The notes under the pieces: model-generated
What the model was told of the DNA's origin: nothing
What the model saw: only the letters and a program-made list of their open reading frames with translations
The model's database searches: none
Translations under genes and position numbers: made by a program
Assembly: GCF_019049655.1 (NCBI RefSeq)
Contig: NZ_JAFMOX010000052.1
Span: 81,627-145,626 of the forward strand
Direction: 5' to 3'
Source of the DNA: Rahnella rivi
GTDB taxonomy: Bacteria > Pseudomonadota > Gammaproteobacteria > Enterobacterales > Enterobacteriaceae
DNA: 64,000 bases
Shown here: positions 1-9,056 of the stretch, one piece after another
Layout of the letters: every line of letters begins with the position of its first letter
Numbering within the stretch: position 1 is the first letter of the stretch

Positions 1-225
1 GCGGGTGTTGGGGCAGTCTCAGCAAACACTGCTGTGGACAAACCGCTCAGTAAAAGCATCCACAAGGTTAGACGACGCATAAAGGCTTCAAAGTTAAGGT
101 GCAATGCCTTAAGTGTACCGTACTCTGCGAGGTACCCCAATCCATTGCGCGAAACACCGCGTATTCCTGCGGCACATCGCGCAAATTTTATGCGGATAAA
201 AATAAAACCCTTGAAGTTGGACTGA
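1..225. other. non-coding start of window
   Basis: No convincing gene. The short open frames here lack ribosome-binding sites and have shadow-like composition. The stretch leads into the Zur-controlled promoter of the GTPase gene. The left neighbour lies outside the window. Confidence 0.5.
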
Positions 226-233
226 TATTGTTA

Positions 234-248
234 TGTTATAATATAACA
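234..248. promoter_or_regulatory. Zur box
   Basis: TGTTATAATATAACA is a perfect 7-1-7 palindrome and matches the core of the enterobacterial Zur operator (as at znuA/znuCB and zinT). It lies 50 bases upstream of the COG0523 GTPase start, where a Zn-Zur dimer would block transcription. This predicts that the gene is switched on by zinc starvation. The palindrome is seen directly; Zur binding is inferred. Confidence 0.85.
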
Positions 249-298
249 ATAATCGCAGGCGAAGTATTCCTGCACTCTCCTTCGATAAGAGGTTAACG

Positions 299-1486
299 AT
301 GTCCTTACTTCCCGTTACCGTGCTGTCCGGTTTTCTTGGCGCGGGCAAAACCACCGTACTTAATCACATTCTTAATAACCGGCAGGGCATGCGCGTGGCG
401 GTGATCGTCAACGACATGAGCGAAGTGAATATCGATGCCGCGCTGGTCGCCAACGAAATTACCCTCGACCGCCAGCAGGAAAAACTGGTGGAAATGAGCA
501 ATGGCTGCATCTGCTGCACGCTGCGCGAAGATCTGCTGATTTCGGTGCGTGAACTGGCGCAGGCGGGGCGGTTTGACTATCTGCTGATTGAGTCGAGCGG
601 TATCTCGGAGCCGATGCCGGTAGCGGAAACCTTCACTTTTGAAGATGAAAACGGCGAAAGTTTGTCGCAGTTTGCCCGGCTGGATACGCTGGTCACCGTG
701 GTCGATGGCGTCAATTTTATGCAGCAATATCAGGAAGCGCGCAGCGTGCAGGAGGCAGGCGAAAGTCTGGGTGAGGAGGATAACCGCAGCGTGACCGATT
801 TGCTGATCGACCAGATAGAGTTTTGCGACGTTCTGCTGGTGAGTAAAACCGACATGCTCGACAGTCAGCAGCAGCGGGAAGTTATCGCGTTGCTGAAAAG
901 CCTCAATCCGGACGCGCACATACTTCCGATTTCGCCAGGCAGCCTGCCGCTGGAAAGCGTGCTGAATACGGGGCGTTTCGATTTCGCTAAAGCGCAGCAG
1001 GCACCCGGCTGGCTGAAAGAGCTGCGTGGCGAGCACACGCCGGAGACTGAGGAATACGGTATCAGCAGCTTTGTTTACAGCGCCCGCAGGCCGTTTGATC
1101 CGGATAAGTTTTACCGCGTGGTGCACGGCGACTGGGGCGGTGGCAATCTGCTGCGTTCAAAAGGTTTTTTCTGGCTGGCGACGCGGCCACGATTCGCCGG
1201 GCAGTGGAGTCAGGCGGGGGGAATTGCCCACTACGGCATGGCGGGTATTTTCTGGCGCGCCCTGCCAGAAAGCGACTGGCCGCAGGATGAGGAAACGCGC
1301 GAACAGATCATGGAGAAATGGGTGGAACCGTTCGGCGACATGCGCCAGGAGCTGGTGTTTATTGGTCAGCATCTCGATAAGGCGGAGATTATCCGCCAGC
1401 TGGATGCGTGCCTGTTAAGTGAAGAACAGATGGCAGAGGGCATCGATAACTGGATGGCAATGGCCGATCCGTTCCCTGAATGGTAA
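299..1486 (+). CDS. COG0523/G3E-family zinc-responsive GTP-binding protein (ZigA/YciC-like)
   Basis: A 395-aa GTPase of the CobW/COG0523 metallochaperone family. The P-loop GFLGAGKTT is at residues 11-19. The metal-binding motif CICC is at about 70-73, followed by switch-type SSGISEP near residue 100 and a base-recognition SKTD near 180. A CobW C-terminal domain fills the second half. The length (about 400 aa) fits the ZigA/YciC subgroup better than YjiA or YeiR (about 320 aa). The ATG follows AAGAGG (287-292). The perfect Zur box upstream argues for a role in delivering zinc, or sparing it, under zinc limitation. The client enzyme cannot be told from the sequence. The family is certain; the exact subfamily is less so. 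Confidence 0.9.
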   Translation: MSLLPVTVLSGFLGAGKTTVLNHILNNRQGMRVAVIVNDMSEVNIDAALVANEITLDRQQEKLVEMSNGCICCTLREDLLISVRELAQAGRFDYLLIESSGISEPMPVAETFTFEDENGESLSQFARLDTLVTVVDGVNFMQQYQEARSVQEAGESLGEEDNRSVTDLLIDQIEFCDVLLVSKTDMLDSQQQREVIALLKSLNPDAHILPISPGSLPLESVLNTGRFDFAKAQQAPGWLKELRGEHTPETEEYGISSFVYSARRPFDPDKFYRVVHGDWGGGNLLRSKGFFWLATRPRFAGQWSQAGGIAHYGMAGIFWRALPESDWPQDEETREQIMEKWVEPFGDMRQELVFIGQHLDKAEIIRQLDACLLSEEQMAEGIDNWMAMADPFPEW

Positions 1487-1539
1487 TCCTTAAGGAGGTT
1501 AAGGTTGTTCAATAAGTAGCCATAATGACGTTGTGGTAA

Positions 1540-1554
1540 TGAGAAAAATTCTCA
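1540..1554. promoter_or_regulatory. possible second Fur box upstream of ryhB
   Basis: TGAGAAAAATTCTCA is an inverted repeat matching most positions of the 7-1-7 Fur core (TGATAATNATTATCA). It is centred about 38 bases upstream of the better Fur box on the ryhB promoter. It could be a second Fur site or a simple hairpin. Confidence 0.4.
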
Positions 1555-1563
1555 ACAAAGTGC

Positions 1564-1593
1564 TTTACAGACGATACTGAGAACCATTATCAT
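1564..1593 (+). promoter_or_regulatory. ryhB promoter with Fur box
   Basis: A -35 TTTACA (1564-1569) and a -10 TATCAT (1588-1593) with an 18-base spacer. The Fur-type core TGAGAACCATTATCA (1578-1592) matches 12 of 14 defined positions of the 7-1-7 consensus and covers the -10, as expected for iron-Fur repression of RyhB. The transcription start should lie near 1600. Confidence 0.8.
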
Positions 1594-1599
1594 TCTTTT

Positions 1600-1702
1600 C
1601 ACCGGACGAGAGGTGTCCCGCCAGGGGCGTTAATCGCGAGGTACGACATTGCTCACATTGCTTCCAGAATGACTTAGCCAGCTCGGGTGCTGGCTTTTTT
1701 TT
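1600..1702 (+). ncRNA. ryhB: RyhB iron-responsive small RNA
   Basis: The stretch 1643-1666 carries the RyhB pairing core (GACATTGCTCACATTGCTTC) nearly unchanged from E. coli. A Rho-independent terminator follows: AGCCAGC (1676-1682) pairs with GCTGGCT (1689-1695), then a T-run. RyhB is an Hfq-dependent RNA that represses mRNAs of non-essential iron proteins when Fur is inactive. Its 3' end converges on the pspF stop codon about 10 bases away. The 5' end is estimated from the promoter and may differ by a few bases. Confidence 0.93.
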
Positions 1703-1712
1703 TGTCTGAAAT

Positions 1713-2717
1713 TCAGTCACTTTCCTGCGCATTTACCTGTATTCCATGCTTCTTCAACATGCCGCGTAACTGATGATAAGTGACGTTCAGTAATTCAGCC
1801 GCCTTGCGCTGGTTGAAACGTGCCTGCCGCAGTGCCTGCTCGATCAGATTTTTTTCCTGACCGGTCACCCATTGTTTTAAATCCAGCGGTAAGTCCGGCA
1901 GCGTCGGGTTATCAGCGGGCGTCTCCGGTTTTTCCGCCGCGGTGCGTTGTGCGAAAGGATTGAGAATAATGTTGTCGAGCGGAAACTCGCTGGTGCCGTG
2001 GCGGTACATCGAGCGTTCGACGACGTTTTTGAGCTCCCGGATATTTCCCGGCCAGCGATAACGCATCAGCGTGTCATGCGCATGTTCAGTGAAACCGGGA
2101 AACAACGGCAGTGAGAGTTCGCGGCACATCTGAATGGCGAAATGTTCGGCCAGTAACATGATGTCCTGCTGGCGCTCACGCAGGGGCGGCAACTGAACCA
2201 CGTCGAAAGCCAGACGGTCGAGCAGGTCGGCGCGGAATTTTCCTGCTTCAGCCAGCGCGGGTAAATCATCATTCGTTGCGCACACCAGCCGCACATCCAC
2301 CTGCAACGGCTGGCTGCCGCCGACTCGCTCCAGATGCCCGTATTCAATCACGCGCAGCAGTTTTTCCTGCACCAGCATCGGCGCGGTCGCCAGCTCATCG
2401 AGGAACAGCGTTCCGCCGTCGGCGCGCTCAAATCGGCCCAGATGGCGTTTCTGCGCGCCGGTAAATGCGCCAGCCTCGTGGCCGAACAACTCGGAATCCA
2501 GCAGGTTTTCATTCAGTGCCGCACAGTTAAGAGAAATGAACGGCCCCTGCCAGCGCGGGGACAGATAATGCAGACGATGCGCGATCAGTTCTTTACCGCT
2601 GCCGCGTTCGCCGGTAACCAGAACCGGTTTGTTCAGCTTTGCCAGTTGTGACACCTGTTCCAGCACTTCGATGAAGGCGTTGGCTTCGCCAAGTAAATTG
2701 TCTGTGTTATCCGTCAT
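1713..2717 (-). CDS. pspF: PspF, sigma-54 activator of the phage shock operon
   Basis: A 334-aa AAA+ enhancer-binding protein. Walker A GERGSGKE is at 36-43, the sigma-54 contact loop GAFTGA at 83-88 and Walker B GGTLFLDE at 101-108. A Fis-type helix-turn-helix is at the C-terminus (about 295-330). It begins directly with the AAA+ domain and has no N-terminal receiver, as is characteristic of PspF, whose activity is held down by PspA. It is divergent from pspA across a 233-bp gap holding the sigma-54 promoter. Length and organisation match E. coli PspF. Confidence 0.96.
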   Translation of the reverse strand: MTDNTDNLLGEANAFIEVLEQVSQLAKLNKPVLVTGERGSGKELIAHRLHYLSPRWQGPFISLNCAALNENLLDSELFGHEAGAFTGAQKRHLGRFERADGGTLFLDELATAPMLVQEKLLRVIEYGHLERVGGSQPLQVDVRLVCATNDDLPALAEAGKFRADLLDRLAFDVVQLPPLRERQQDIMLLAEHFAIQMCRELSLPLFPGFTEHAHDTLMRYRWPGNIRELKNVVERSMYRHGTSEFPLDNIILNPFAQRTAAEKPETPADNPTLPDLPLDLKQWVTGQEKNLIEQALRQARFNQRKAAELLNVTYHQLRGMLKKHGIQVNAQESD

Positions 2718-2841
2718 TTGGTCTTCCTTGCGTGGTGAAACACACTAACACTTAGTGAAAATCATCATCTTGAAAAATAAGCATAGCAGAGTCGTCATTA
2801 AAAAATTCAATTTATTCATGAAGATAAAGATTTTAAAAAGT

Positions 2842-2857
2842 TGGCACGGATCCTGAT
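2842..2857 (+). promoter_or_regulatory. sigma-54 promoter of pspA operon
   Basis: TGGCACGGATCCTGAT has the -24 GG element and a -12 element with GA in place of GC, a deviation also tolerated at other psp promoters. The AT-rich stretch 2750-2840 upstream is where PspF and IHF sites would lie. Those individual sites are not resolved here. Confidence 0.75.
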
Positions 2858-2950
2858 ATAGGTTTATCGCCGCAGCTGAAAAATTTCCTGCGGATTTGAC
2901 CGGTAATCATTTGGCCGGAAACCAAACAGAATCAAAGAGGAATTTCGATT

Positions 2951-3622
2951 ATGGGTATTTTTTCTCGCTTCGCTGACATCATCAACGCCAACATCAACAC
3001 GCTGCTGGATAAAGCTGAAGATCCGCAAAAGCTGGTTCGTCTGATGATTCAGGAAATGGAAGACACGCTGGTTGAGTTACGTTCGACCTCCGCCCGTGCG
3101 CTGGCAGAAAAGAAACAGCTGATCCGCCGCATCGATCAGGGCGAGTCTCAGCAGGCCGAATGGCAGGACAAAGCCGAGCTGGCGCTGCGTAAAGGAAAAG
3201 ACGATCTGGCGCGTGCTGCGCTGATTGAAAAACAGAAACTCTCCGACCTGGTTATTGTGCTGAAAAATGAAGTGACCGTCGTGGAAGAAACGCTGGATCG
3301 CATGAAGTCAGAAATTGGCGAGCTGGAAAGCAAACTGACCGAAACCCGTGCCCGTCAGCAGGCGCTGACTTTGCGCCATCAGGCCGCGTCATCTTCCCGT
3401 GACGTTCGCCGTCAGCTGGACAGCGGTAAAATTGATGAAGCGATGGCGCGTTTTGAGCAGTTTGAACGCCGCATCGATCACATGGAAGCCGAGGCTGAAA
3501 CGGTCGGTATTGGCAAAAAGAAATCGCTGGATCAGGAATTCGCCGAACTGAAAGCCGACGATGAAATCAGCGCACAGATCGCTGCCCTGAAAGCTAAAAT
3601 GAACGGTAGCCAGGACGCATAA
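2951..3622 (+). CDS. pspA: phage shock protein A
   Basis: A 223-aa PspA/IM30 family protein, typical in length. An N-terminal amphipathic helix ([16 protein letters not shown]) precedes a long charged coiled coil that fills nearly the whole protein. PspA represses PspF in unstressed cells and polymerises on damaged inner membrane to limit proton leakage. The ATG is preceded by AGAGGAA. It is the first gene of the sigma-54-driven operon. Confidence 0.97.
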   Translation: MGIFSRFADIINANINTLLDKAEDPQKLVRLMIQEMEDTLVELRSTSARALAEKKQLIRRIDQGESQQAEWQDKAELALRKGKDDLARAALIEKQKLSDLVIVLKNEVTVVEETLDRMKSEIGELESKLTETRARQQALTLRHQAASSSRDVRRQLDSGKIDEAMARFEQFERRIDHMEAEAETVGIGKKKSLDQEFAELKADDEISAQIAALKAKMNGSQDA

Positions 3623-3642
3623 TTGCGCATTGCACCGTTGAT

Positions 3643-3664
3643 GAACCTGCCTGCGGGCGGGTTC
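3643..3664 (+). other. intercistronic hairpin pspA-pspB
   Basis: GAACCTGCC (3643-3651) pairs with GGCGGGTTC (3656-3664) with one G-U pair and a 4-base loop. There is no T-run, so it is more likely an RNA-stabilising or partial-attenuation element than a terminator. This would fit pspA being made in excess over pspBCD. Confidence 0.55.
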
Positions 3665-3718
3665 ACACTGCAGGACAAACGCCTTAACCGGCACAAAAAA
3701 GACTCATAAGGAGAGACA

Positions 3719-3946
3719 ATGAGCTTCCTGTTTTTAGCTATTCCGCTGACCATTTTCGTTTTATTCGTGGCGCCCGTGTGGTTGTGGCTTCACTACAGCA
3801 ATCGCCAGCAAAATGGCACTCAGCTCAGTCAGCATGAGATGCAAAATCTCTCCAGCCTGACGCAAGATGCGCAGCGCATGCGTGAACGTATTCAGGCGCT
3901 GGAAGAAATTCTGGATTCCGAACATCCGGGCTGGAGGCAATCATAA
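3719..3946 (+). CDS. pspB: phage shock protein B
   Basis: A 75-aa inner-membrane protein. One transmembrane helix at about 4-26 is followed by a cytoplasmic amphipathic or coiled-coil tail (MQNLSSLTQDAQRMRERIQALEEIL). PspB works with PspC to sense envelope stress and draw PspA away from PspF. It overlaps pspC by one base (TAATG). A good GGAGA site precedes the ATG. Confidence 0.95.
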   Translation: MSFLFLAIPLTIFVLFVAPVWLWLHYSNRQQNGTQLSQHEMQNLSSLTQDAQRMRERIQALEEILDSEHPGWRQS

Positions 3947-4305
3947 TGACGAGCCGAATGTCAGAACGAAAACTCTACCGCGTACCGGAAGAGGGCGTGA
4001 TAAAAGGCGTCCTTGCCGGTCTGGCGCACTACCTGGGCGTACCGGTAAAACTGCTGCGGATCATGGCGGTGCTGTCGATTTTCTTCGGCCTGTTTATGTT
4101 CACCGTGGTGGCTTACATCATTCTCAGTTACGTGCTGGATCCGGTACCCGCCAGTGAGTTCGACGGTGAAGCGGCACCCTCGCCACGGACGTTGCTGCAG
4201 GAGGCCGATCGTGAGCTGAAAGCCAGCGAACAGCGCTTGCGTCAGGTTGAACGCTACGTCACCTCGGAAACCTTCGGCGTACGCAGCCGTTTCCGTCAGC
4301 TGTAA
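3946..4305 (+). CDS. pspC: phage shock protein C
   Basis: A 119-aa protein with the PspC domain (KLYRVPEEGVIKGVLAGLAHYLG, residues about 9-31) and one strong transmembrane helix at about 43-65. A C-terminal coiled-coil or leucine-repeat tail follows. It is the partner of PspB in the membrane sensor complex. Its start overlaps the pspB stop, which indicates translational coupling. Confidence 0.95.
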   Translation: MTSRMSERKLYRVPEEGVIKGVLAGLAHYLGVPVKLLRIMAVLSIFFGLFMFTVVAYIILSYVLDPVPASEFDGEAAPSPRTLLQEADRELKASEQRLRQVERYVTSETFGVRSRFRQL

Positions 4306-4376
4306 AGAACGCTTCTGGCCGCCGGACGTCGCGCCGGTTGCCACCTCCTTTTCACGTCCCCGCTTAAGGAATCTTT

Positions 4377-4628
4377 ATGACCCGTTATCTGCATTCCTCG
4401 CTGCCGGGTAAAAGCAGCCTGTTGAAGAAAATTTTCGGCGTGATCGTGACGCTGGCGCTGACTTTTGGCCCTGCCGGGCTGGCGGCGCGCGTGCTGGGCG
4501 TGGTAGCAAAAGGACCCGTTCGTTACGTTTTAGCACTATTATTAGAACCGTTATTCAAACGTATTTTGACCGCGCTGTTTGGGCGCTACGCCAGGGAGAG
4601 CAATGAAAAGACTACAAAACGAGTTTAA
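4377..4628 (+). CDS. pspD: phage shock protein D
   Basis: An 83-aa PspD-like protein, slightly longer than the E. coli form. A hydrophobic region spans about 20-66 after a basic N-terminus. It sits in the usual place between pspC and ycjX. Its 3' end overlaps the ycjX start by 26 bases. The role of PspD is poorly defined: it is a peripheral inner-membrane member of the regulon. Confidence 0.85.
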   Translation: MTRYLHSSLPGKSSLLKKIFGVIVTLALTFGPAGLAARVLGVVAKGPVRYVLALLLEPLFKRILTALFGRYARESNEKTTKRV

Positions 4629-6000
4629 TTCACTGATCAATCGCGGCATGGACAGGCATCTGCGGCTGGCCGTCACCGGTTTAAGCCGCAGCGGAAAAAC
4701 CGCATTTATTACCGCCTTCGTTAACCAGCTTTTACACATGCACAGCGGCGCACGTTTACCGCTGTTTTCGGCTGCCCGCGAGGAGCGACTGCTGGGCGTG
4801 AAACGCGTACCCCAGCGGGATCTGGGCGTCTCGCGCTTTGCCTATGATGAAGGGCTGGCGTCGCTTTTCGGCACGCCGCCTGCGTGGCCAACGCCAACCC
4901 GTGGCGTCAGCGAAATCCGCCTCGCACTGCGTTACCGCTCCAACGATTCCCTGCTGCGTCACTTCAAAGATACCTCCACGTTATATCTGGAAATTGTCGA
5001 TTATCCCGGTGAATGGCTGCTGGATTTACCGATGCTCGAGCAACAGTATCTCGACTGGTCACGCCAGATGGCGGGGCTGTTACAGGGCGATCGCGCAGAA
5101 TGGGCGAAGCCGTGGCTGACGCTGTGCGAACAATGCGATCCGCTGGCGCCGGCGGATGAAAATCTGCTGGGCGCGATTGCACAGGCGTATATCGACTATC
5201 TGGTGCGCTGCAAAACCGAAGGTTTACACTTTATCCAGCCGGGGCGTTTTGTTCTGCCGGGCGATATGGCCGGTGCGCCCGCACTGCAATTTTTCCCGTG
5301 GCCTGAACTGAACCGCTATTCTGACGCGCAACTGGCGCAGGCAGATAAAAACAGCAATCTCGGCATGCTGCGCGCGCGGTTCGACTACTACTGTCAGCAC
5401 ATCGTGAAAGGCTTCTATAAAGATCACTTTGTGAAATTTGACCGCCAGATTGTGTTGGTCGATTGCCTGCAACCGCTTAACAGCGGGCCGCAGGCGTTCA
5501 ATGACATGCGCCTCGCGCTGACTCAGCTGATGCAAAGTTTCCACTACGGTAAACGCACGCTGTTCCGCCGCCTGTTTAATCCCTGCATCGACAAACTGAT
5601 GTTCGCCGCCACCAAAGCCGATCACATCACCGGCGATCAGCACGCCAATCTGGTGTCGTTGTTACAGCAACTGGTGCAGGAAGCGTGGCAGAACGCGGCG
5701 TTCGAAGGCATCAGCATGGATTGCGCCGGACTGGCTTCTGTTCAGGCGACGGAAACCGGCCTGGTGGAATATCAGGGGCAAAGTTTGCCTGCGCTGAAAG
5801 GTCACCGTTTGCAGGACGGCGCGCCGCTGACCGTTTTCCCCGGCGAAGTGCCGGCGCGCCTGCCGGGGCACGCGTTCTGGCAAAAACAAGGTTTCCATTT
5901 TGACGAGTTTCGTCCGCGGGAAATGAGCGTGGATCAGCCGTTGCCGCACATCCGTCTGGATGCGGTGATGGAGTTTTTACTGGGAGATAAAATGCGATGA
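4603..6000 (+). CDS. ycjX: YcjX family P-loop protein
   Basis: A 465-aa YcjX/DUF463 protein. I chose the ATG at 4603 because a Shine-Dalgarno AGGGAGAG precedes it and the N-terminus [15 protein letters not shown] matches family members; an upstream TTG at 4579 is less likely. The P-loop GLSRSGKT is at residues 26-33. The protein is a psp-regulon NTPase of stress-related but unresolved biochemical function. It overlaps pspD upstream and ycjF downstream by a few bases. Confidence 0.93.
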   Translation: MKRLQNEFNSLINRGMDRHLRLAVTGLSRSGKTAFITAFVNQLLHMHSGARLPLFSAAREERLLGVKRVPQRDLGVSRFAYDEGLASLFGTPPAWPTPTRGVSEIRLALRYRSNDSLLRHFKDTSTLYLEIVDYPGEWLLDLPMLEQQYLDWSRQMAGLLQGDRAEWAKPWLTLCEQCDPLAPADENLLGAIAQAYIDYLVRCKTEGLHFIQPGRFVLPGDMAGAPALQFFPWPELNRYSDAQLAQADKNSNLGMLRARFDYYCQHIVKGFYKDHFVKFDRQIVLVDCLQPLNSGPQAFNDMRLALTQLMQSFHYGKRTLFRRLFNPCIDKLMFAATKADHITGDQHANLVSLLQQLVQEAWQNAAFEGISMDCAGLASVQATETGLVEYQGQSLPALKGHRLQDGAPLTVFPGEVPARLPGHAFWQKQGFHFDEFRPREMSVDQPLPHIRLDAVMEFLLGDKMR

Positions 6001-7064
6001 GCGAACCTTTAAAACCGCGTATCGATTTTGAAACGGAATTAAAAGCCCCGGCCGAACCGGTGATCAAACCGGCGCTGGCATTTGACGAATTCGCTTCAGA
6101 GCGCTTCATTCCGGTCACCACCGAAACGGATGAACAACAGGAAGAGGGCGAGGCCGAAGCGGTACTCAGCCGCGCACTCAAACCGCGCCGCAGCGTGTGG
6201 AGTAAACTGGTGCGTCTGGGCGTGGCGGTGCTGGGCATCAGCGTGGTGGCGCAGGGCGTTCAATTGGTGCATCAGGCCTGGATCCAACAGGATTGGGTGG
6301 CACTCGGTGCCTGCACGGCAGGCGGGCTGATTATCCTCGCGGGTGTCGGCTCAATCGCCACCGAATGGCGGCGCTTATACCGCCTGCGGCAGCGTGCCGA
6401 CGAGCGCGATAAGGCTCGTGAGTTAATGCACAGTCACGGACTGGGGCAGGGGCGGGCTTTCTGCGAAAAGCTGGCGGCGCAGGCGGGGCTCGATAACAGC
6501 CATCCGGCATTACAACGCTGGCAGGCGTCGCTGCATGAAACCCAGAATGACCGTGAAGTGGTCGAGCTTTACGCGCGGTTAGTTCAGCCGGTGCTCGATG
6601 CGCAGGCGCGACGTGAGATCAGCCATTCAGCGGCGGAATCGGCGCTGATGATCGCCGTCAGCCCGCTGGCGCTGGTGGATATGGCGTTTATCGCCTGGCG
6701 CAACCTGCGTCTGGTCAACCGCATCGCCGTGCTGTACGGCATCGAACTGGGTTATTACAGCCGCATCCGTTTATTCCGTCTGGTGCTGCTGAATATGGCC
6801 TTCGCCGGGGCGTCCGAACTGGTGCGCGAAGTGGGGATGGACTGGATGTCACAGGACCTGGCGGCGCGTCTGTCTGCCCGTGCGGCGCAAGGTATCGGTG
6901 CCGGATTGCTGACCGCGCGTCTGGGCATCAAAACCATGGAGCTCTGCCGCCCGCTGCCGTGGCTGGAAGGGGATAAACCCAAACTCGGCGATTTCCGCCG
7001 TGAGCTCATCGGCAAGCTGAAAAACAGCATGGTGAAGAGCGATAAAACCAGGGCGGGTGTCTGA
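5997..7064 (+). CDS. ycjF: YcjF, UPF0283/DUF697 membrane protein
   Basis: A 355-aa UPF0283 family protein. An acidic N-terminus precedes two transmembrane helices at about 70-90 and 100-122, then a DUF697-like region. Its start overlaps the ycjX stop (ATGA). Function is unknown; it is a standard last member of the psp operon. In E. coli tyrR follows, but here the microcin-like locus occupies that place. Confidence 0.93.
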   Translation: MSEPLKPRIDFETELKAPAEPVIKPALAFDEFASERFIPVTTETDEQQEEGEAEAVLSRALKPRRSVWSKLVRLGVAVLGISVVAQGVQLVHQAWIQQDWVALGACTAGGLIILAGVGSIATEWRRLYRLRQRADERDKARELMHSHGLGQGRAFCEKLAAQAGLDNSHPALQRWQASLHETQNDREVVELYARLVQPVLDAQARREISHSAAESALMIAVSPLALVDMAFIAWRNLRLVNRIAVLYGIELGYYSRIRLFRLVLLNMAFAGASELVREVGMDWMSQDLAARLSARAAQGIGAGLLTARLGIKTMELCRPLPWLEGDKPKLGDFRRELIGKLKNSMVKSDKTRAGV

Positions 7065-7090
7065 CGTTTATTTTGTCATAAGTAAATCTG

Positions 7091-7123
7091 CGACAAAAAA
7101 AAGCCCCCAAATAAATGGGGGCT
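7091..7123 (-). terminator. terminator of the microcin-like gene
   Basis: AGCCCCC (7102-7108) pairs with GGGGGCT (7117-7123). Read on the minus strand, a run of Ts follows (the A-run at 7095-7101). It sits 35 bases past the stop codon of the small peptide gene. Since ycjF converges from the other side, it may serve both. Confidence 0.85.
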
Positions 7124-7157
7124 GGTATAACTCTGATAAACCTTTAAAGACTGTAAA

Positions 7158-7349
7158 CTAGGTTGTCAGATAGTTCTGTGCTTTAGCAAGACCGTCGGAA
7201 ATTTGTGAATACGCTTTGTTCACCGCATTACCGGTATCACTTACCGCGTCCTGACCAAAGTTTGACAAGCGGTCGGCCACTTTATTCACATCTTCCGACC
7301 AACCCGCACCATTAACCATTTCAATATCACGTTCTGTTAATTGTTTCAT
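7158..7349 (-). CDS. putative class II microcin or other double-glycine-leader secreted peptide
   Basis: A 63-aa precursor. The first 15 residues (MKQLTERDIEMVNGA) have the pattern of a double-glycine leader (L at -12, I and V in the hydrophobic positions, GA at the cut) recognised by C39 peptidases. The mature part would be about 48 residues, starting GWSED. It has no cysteine, is slightly acidic, and has helix-forming repeats of A, N and D. A GAGGA site lies 11 bases before the ATG and a terminator follows. The divergent neighbour genes encode the matching adaptor and exporter-peptidase, which is the main support for a secreted peptide. I do not recognise the mature sequence; it may be a bacteriocin or a signalling peptide. 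Confidence 0.75.
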   Translation of the reverse strand: MKQLTERDIEMVNGAGWSEDVNKVADRLSNFGQDAVSDTGNAVNKAYSQISDGLAKAQNYLTT

Positions 7350-7769
7350 CTTAGGTCATCCTCTTATCTGTTAAAGCCAGTCCCCGATATTCCGGGGGCG
7401 ATGAAAACATTGAGTAATGCTATGGAGATAATTTCTACGCAATGTCTTCACAGGGATTAAGCCTAGAGCACCCGGAGAAGAATTTGACTAGGAATAATCT
7501 CCTAAGTAGAATTTTAAGTTTAACTATATGTTTTTAATGTGAATTAATACTTAAGCTTATCTGATTTATTCATTTGGCGTATAAAAAATAACCGGACGAC
7601 TGAGAGATATTATTTTCACTACAGAAAGTAAATTAATATTACCGCGTGACTGTCTCCATACGGAAATACCGCCAGCGATGTTTCAGAGTAATCGCGGTGG
7701 CAGGAGGTTTTCTGGCTGCTATCTTTCAAAGATTCTGTTTTTACAGCCTGTTTTTCCGGAACAATAAAT
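7350..7769. other. divergent intergenic region of microcin-like locus
   Basis: 420 bases, AT-rich in the middle, with no open frame I would call a gene. A hairpin with CCCC/GGGG arms (7382-7398) lies in the leader of the peptide gene. A 19-codon frame at 7401-7460 (+) is too short to support. No immunity gene is recognisable here. Confidence 0.5.
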
Positions 7770-9056
7770 ATGCTCTTTCGCAAAGAGGTCAATGAACATC
7801 AGCAAAATCACTGGACGGGTAAAGCGTTATTACTCGCCGGCTGGCCCCTATGGATTGTGACGTCACTGACCGCTGTTTTTCTTATTTCCTTACTCATATT
7901 CCTAATCTTCACTAATTACACCCGACGGATAAATGTCAGTGGTGAAATTATCACCCAGCCGCACAGCATTAACTTATTCAGCCCAGAACAGGGCGTGATC
8001 ACTGAGCTGTATGTCGATACCGGTAAACCGGTTAAAAAAGGCCAGCCGCTGTATGAAATTGACGTCAGCCGGGTGACGCAGGCGGGCAACGTGAGCACCA
8101 CCACGCTCGCCGCGATTAAAAAACAGCGTGAGCAAATTGATGCCATCGTCGCGCAACTTCAACGCAATAAGCAGGAAACGCTGCAAAACCTGCAACAGCA
8201 GTTAGAGCAATATGAGAAAGCCCATCAGGTTTCACAAAGCATGGTGGATTCCGCGCAGGAAGGACTGGATGCGATGAAGAAAAGCATGCAGAACTACGGT
8301 GCATATCAGAAGAAGGGGCTGATCAATACCGATCAGCTGAATAATCAGCGCTATCTGTTTTATCAGCAACAAACGTCATTCCAGAGCCTGAACACTCAGG
8401 CGATTCAGGAAGCGTTGCAAATCACCAATCTGCGCAGCGAACTGGTGACGCGCGCCGCCGAGTTCGATAACCAGATTTCGCAGTACGGCTATCAGCGTAA
8501 TGATCTTGAACGTCAGCTGGCGCAGGCTGATGCCAGAGGTTCATTGCTGATCACGGCGCCAACCTCCGGCAAAATCTCCTCGCTGAGCGTCACGCCTGGC
8601 CAGATGGTCAATGCCGGGGACAGCCTCGCGCAGCTGGTACCTGCCAGCAATTCCCCGTTCTTTCTGGTTGCCTGGTTGCCCAATGAAAGCGTGCCTTACG
8701 TGAAAGCGGGCGAGCACATCAATATTCGTTACGAAGCCTATCCGTTTGAAAAATATGGCCAGTTCCCCGGCAAGGTGGAATCGATTTCCTCTGCGCCGGT
8801 TTCGGAGCAGGAACTGAATTCCTACGCCAGCGCACCGCGAAACGCCAGCGGCACGGTCAGCGGGCCGTATTACAAAGTGATTGTGTCACTGGATAAAAAA
8901 GCGATGGACTGGCACGGCGAGACGCTGAATTTATCCAGCGGCATGAAAGCCGAATCGACATTATTCCTGGAGAAAAGGCCGCTATATCAGTGGATGTTGT
9001 CTCCGTATTACAGCATGAAGAAAAGCGTGGTGGGGCCGATCAATGAATCTCGATAA
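7770..9056 (+). CDS. HlyD/CvaA-type microcin secretion adaptor
   Basis: A 428-aa membrane-fusion protein. A short cytoplasmic N-terminus is followed by one transmembrane helix at about 24-48. A lipoyl-like half (GVITELYVDTGKPVKKGQPLYEI), a long coiled coil (about 105-235), the second lipoyl half (SLLITAPTSGKISSLSVTPGQMV) and a beta-barrel domain follow. It would bridge the exporter to TolC. It overlaps the exporter gene by 14 bases, so the two are probably translated together. The closest described type is CvaA of the colicin V system. Confidence 0.9.
   Translation: MLFRKEVNEHQQNHWTGKALLLAGWPLWIVTSLTAVFLISLLIFLIFTNYTRRINVSGEIITQPHSINLFSPEQGVITELYVDTGKPVKKGQPLYEIDVSRVTQAGNVSTTTLAAIKKQREQIDAIVAQLQRNKQETLQNLQQQLEQYEKAHQVSQSMVDSAQEGLDAMKKSMQNYGAYQKKGLINTDQLNNQRYLFYQQQTSFQSLNTQAIQEALQITNLRSELVTRAAEFDNQISQYGYQRNDLERQLAQADARGSLLITAPTSGKISSLSVTPGQMVNAGDSLAQLVPASNSPFFLVAWLPNESVPYVKAGEHINIRYEAYPFEKYGQFPGKVESISSAPVSEQELNSYASAPRNASGTVSGPYYKVIVSLDKKAMDWHGETLNLSSGMKAESTLFLEKRPLYQWMLSPYYSMKKSVVGPINESR

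Noticed and set aside
305..1126. Long minus-strand open frame (273 codons) over the GTPase gene
   Set aside because: It lies wholly inside the GTPase gene on the other strand, has the His/Gln-rich composition typical of antisense shadows and has no ribosome-binding site.
7401..7460. 19-codon frame (MKTLSNAMEIIST...) as microcin immunity peptide
   Set aside because: Too short, without a membrane segment; only a G-rich stretch that is part of a hairpin lies upstream.
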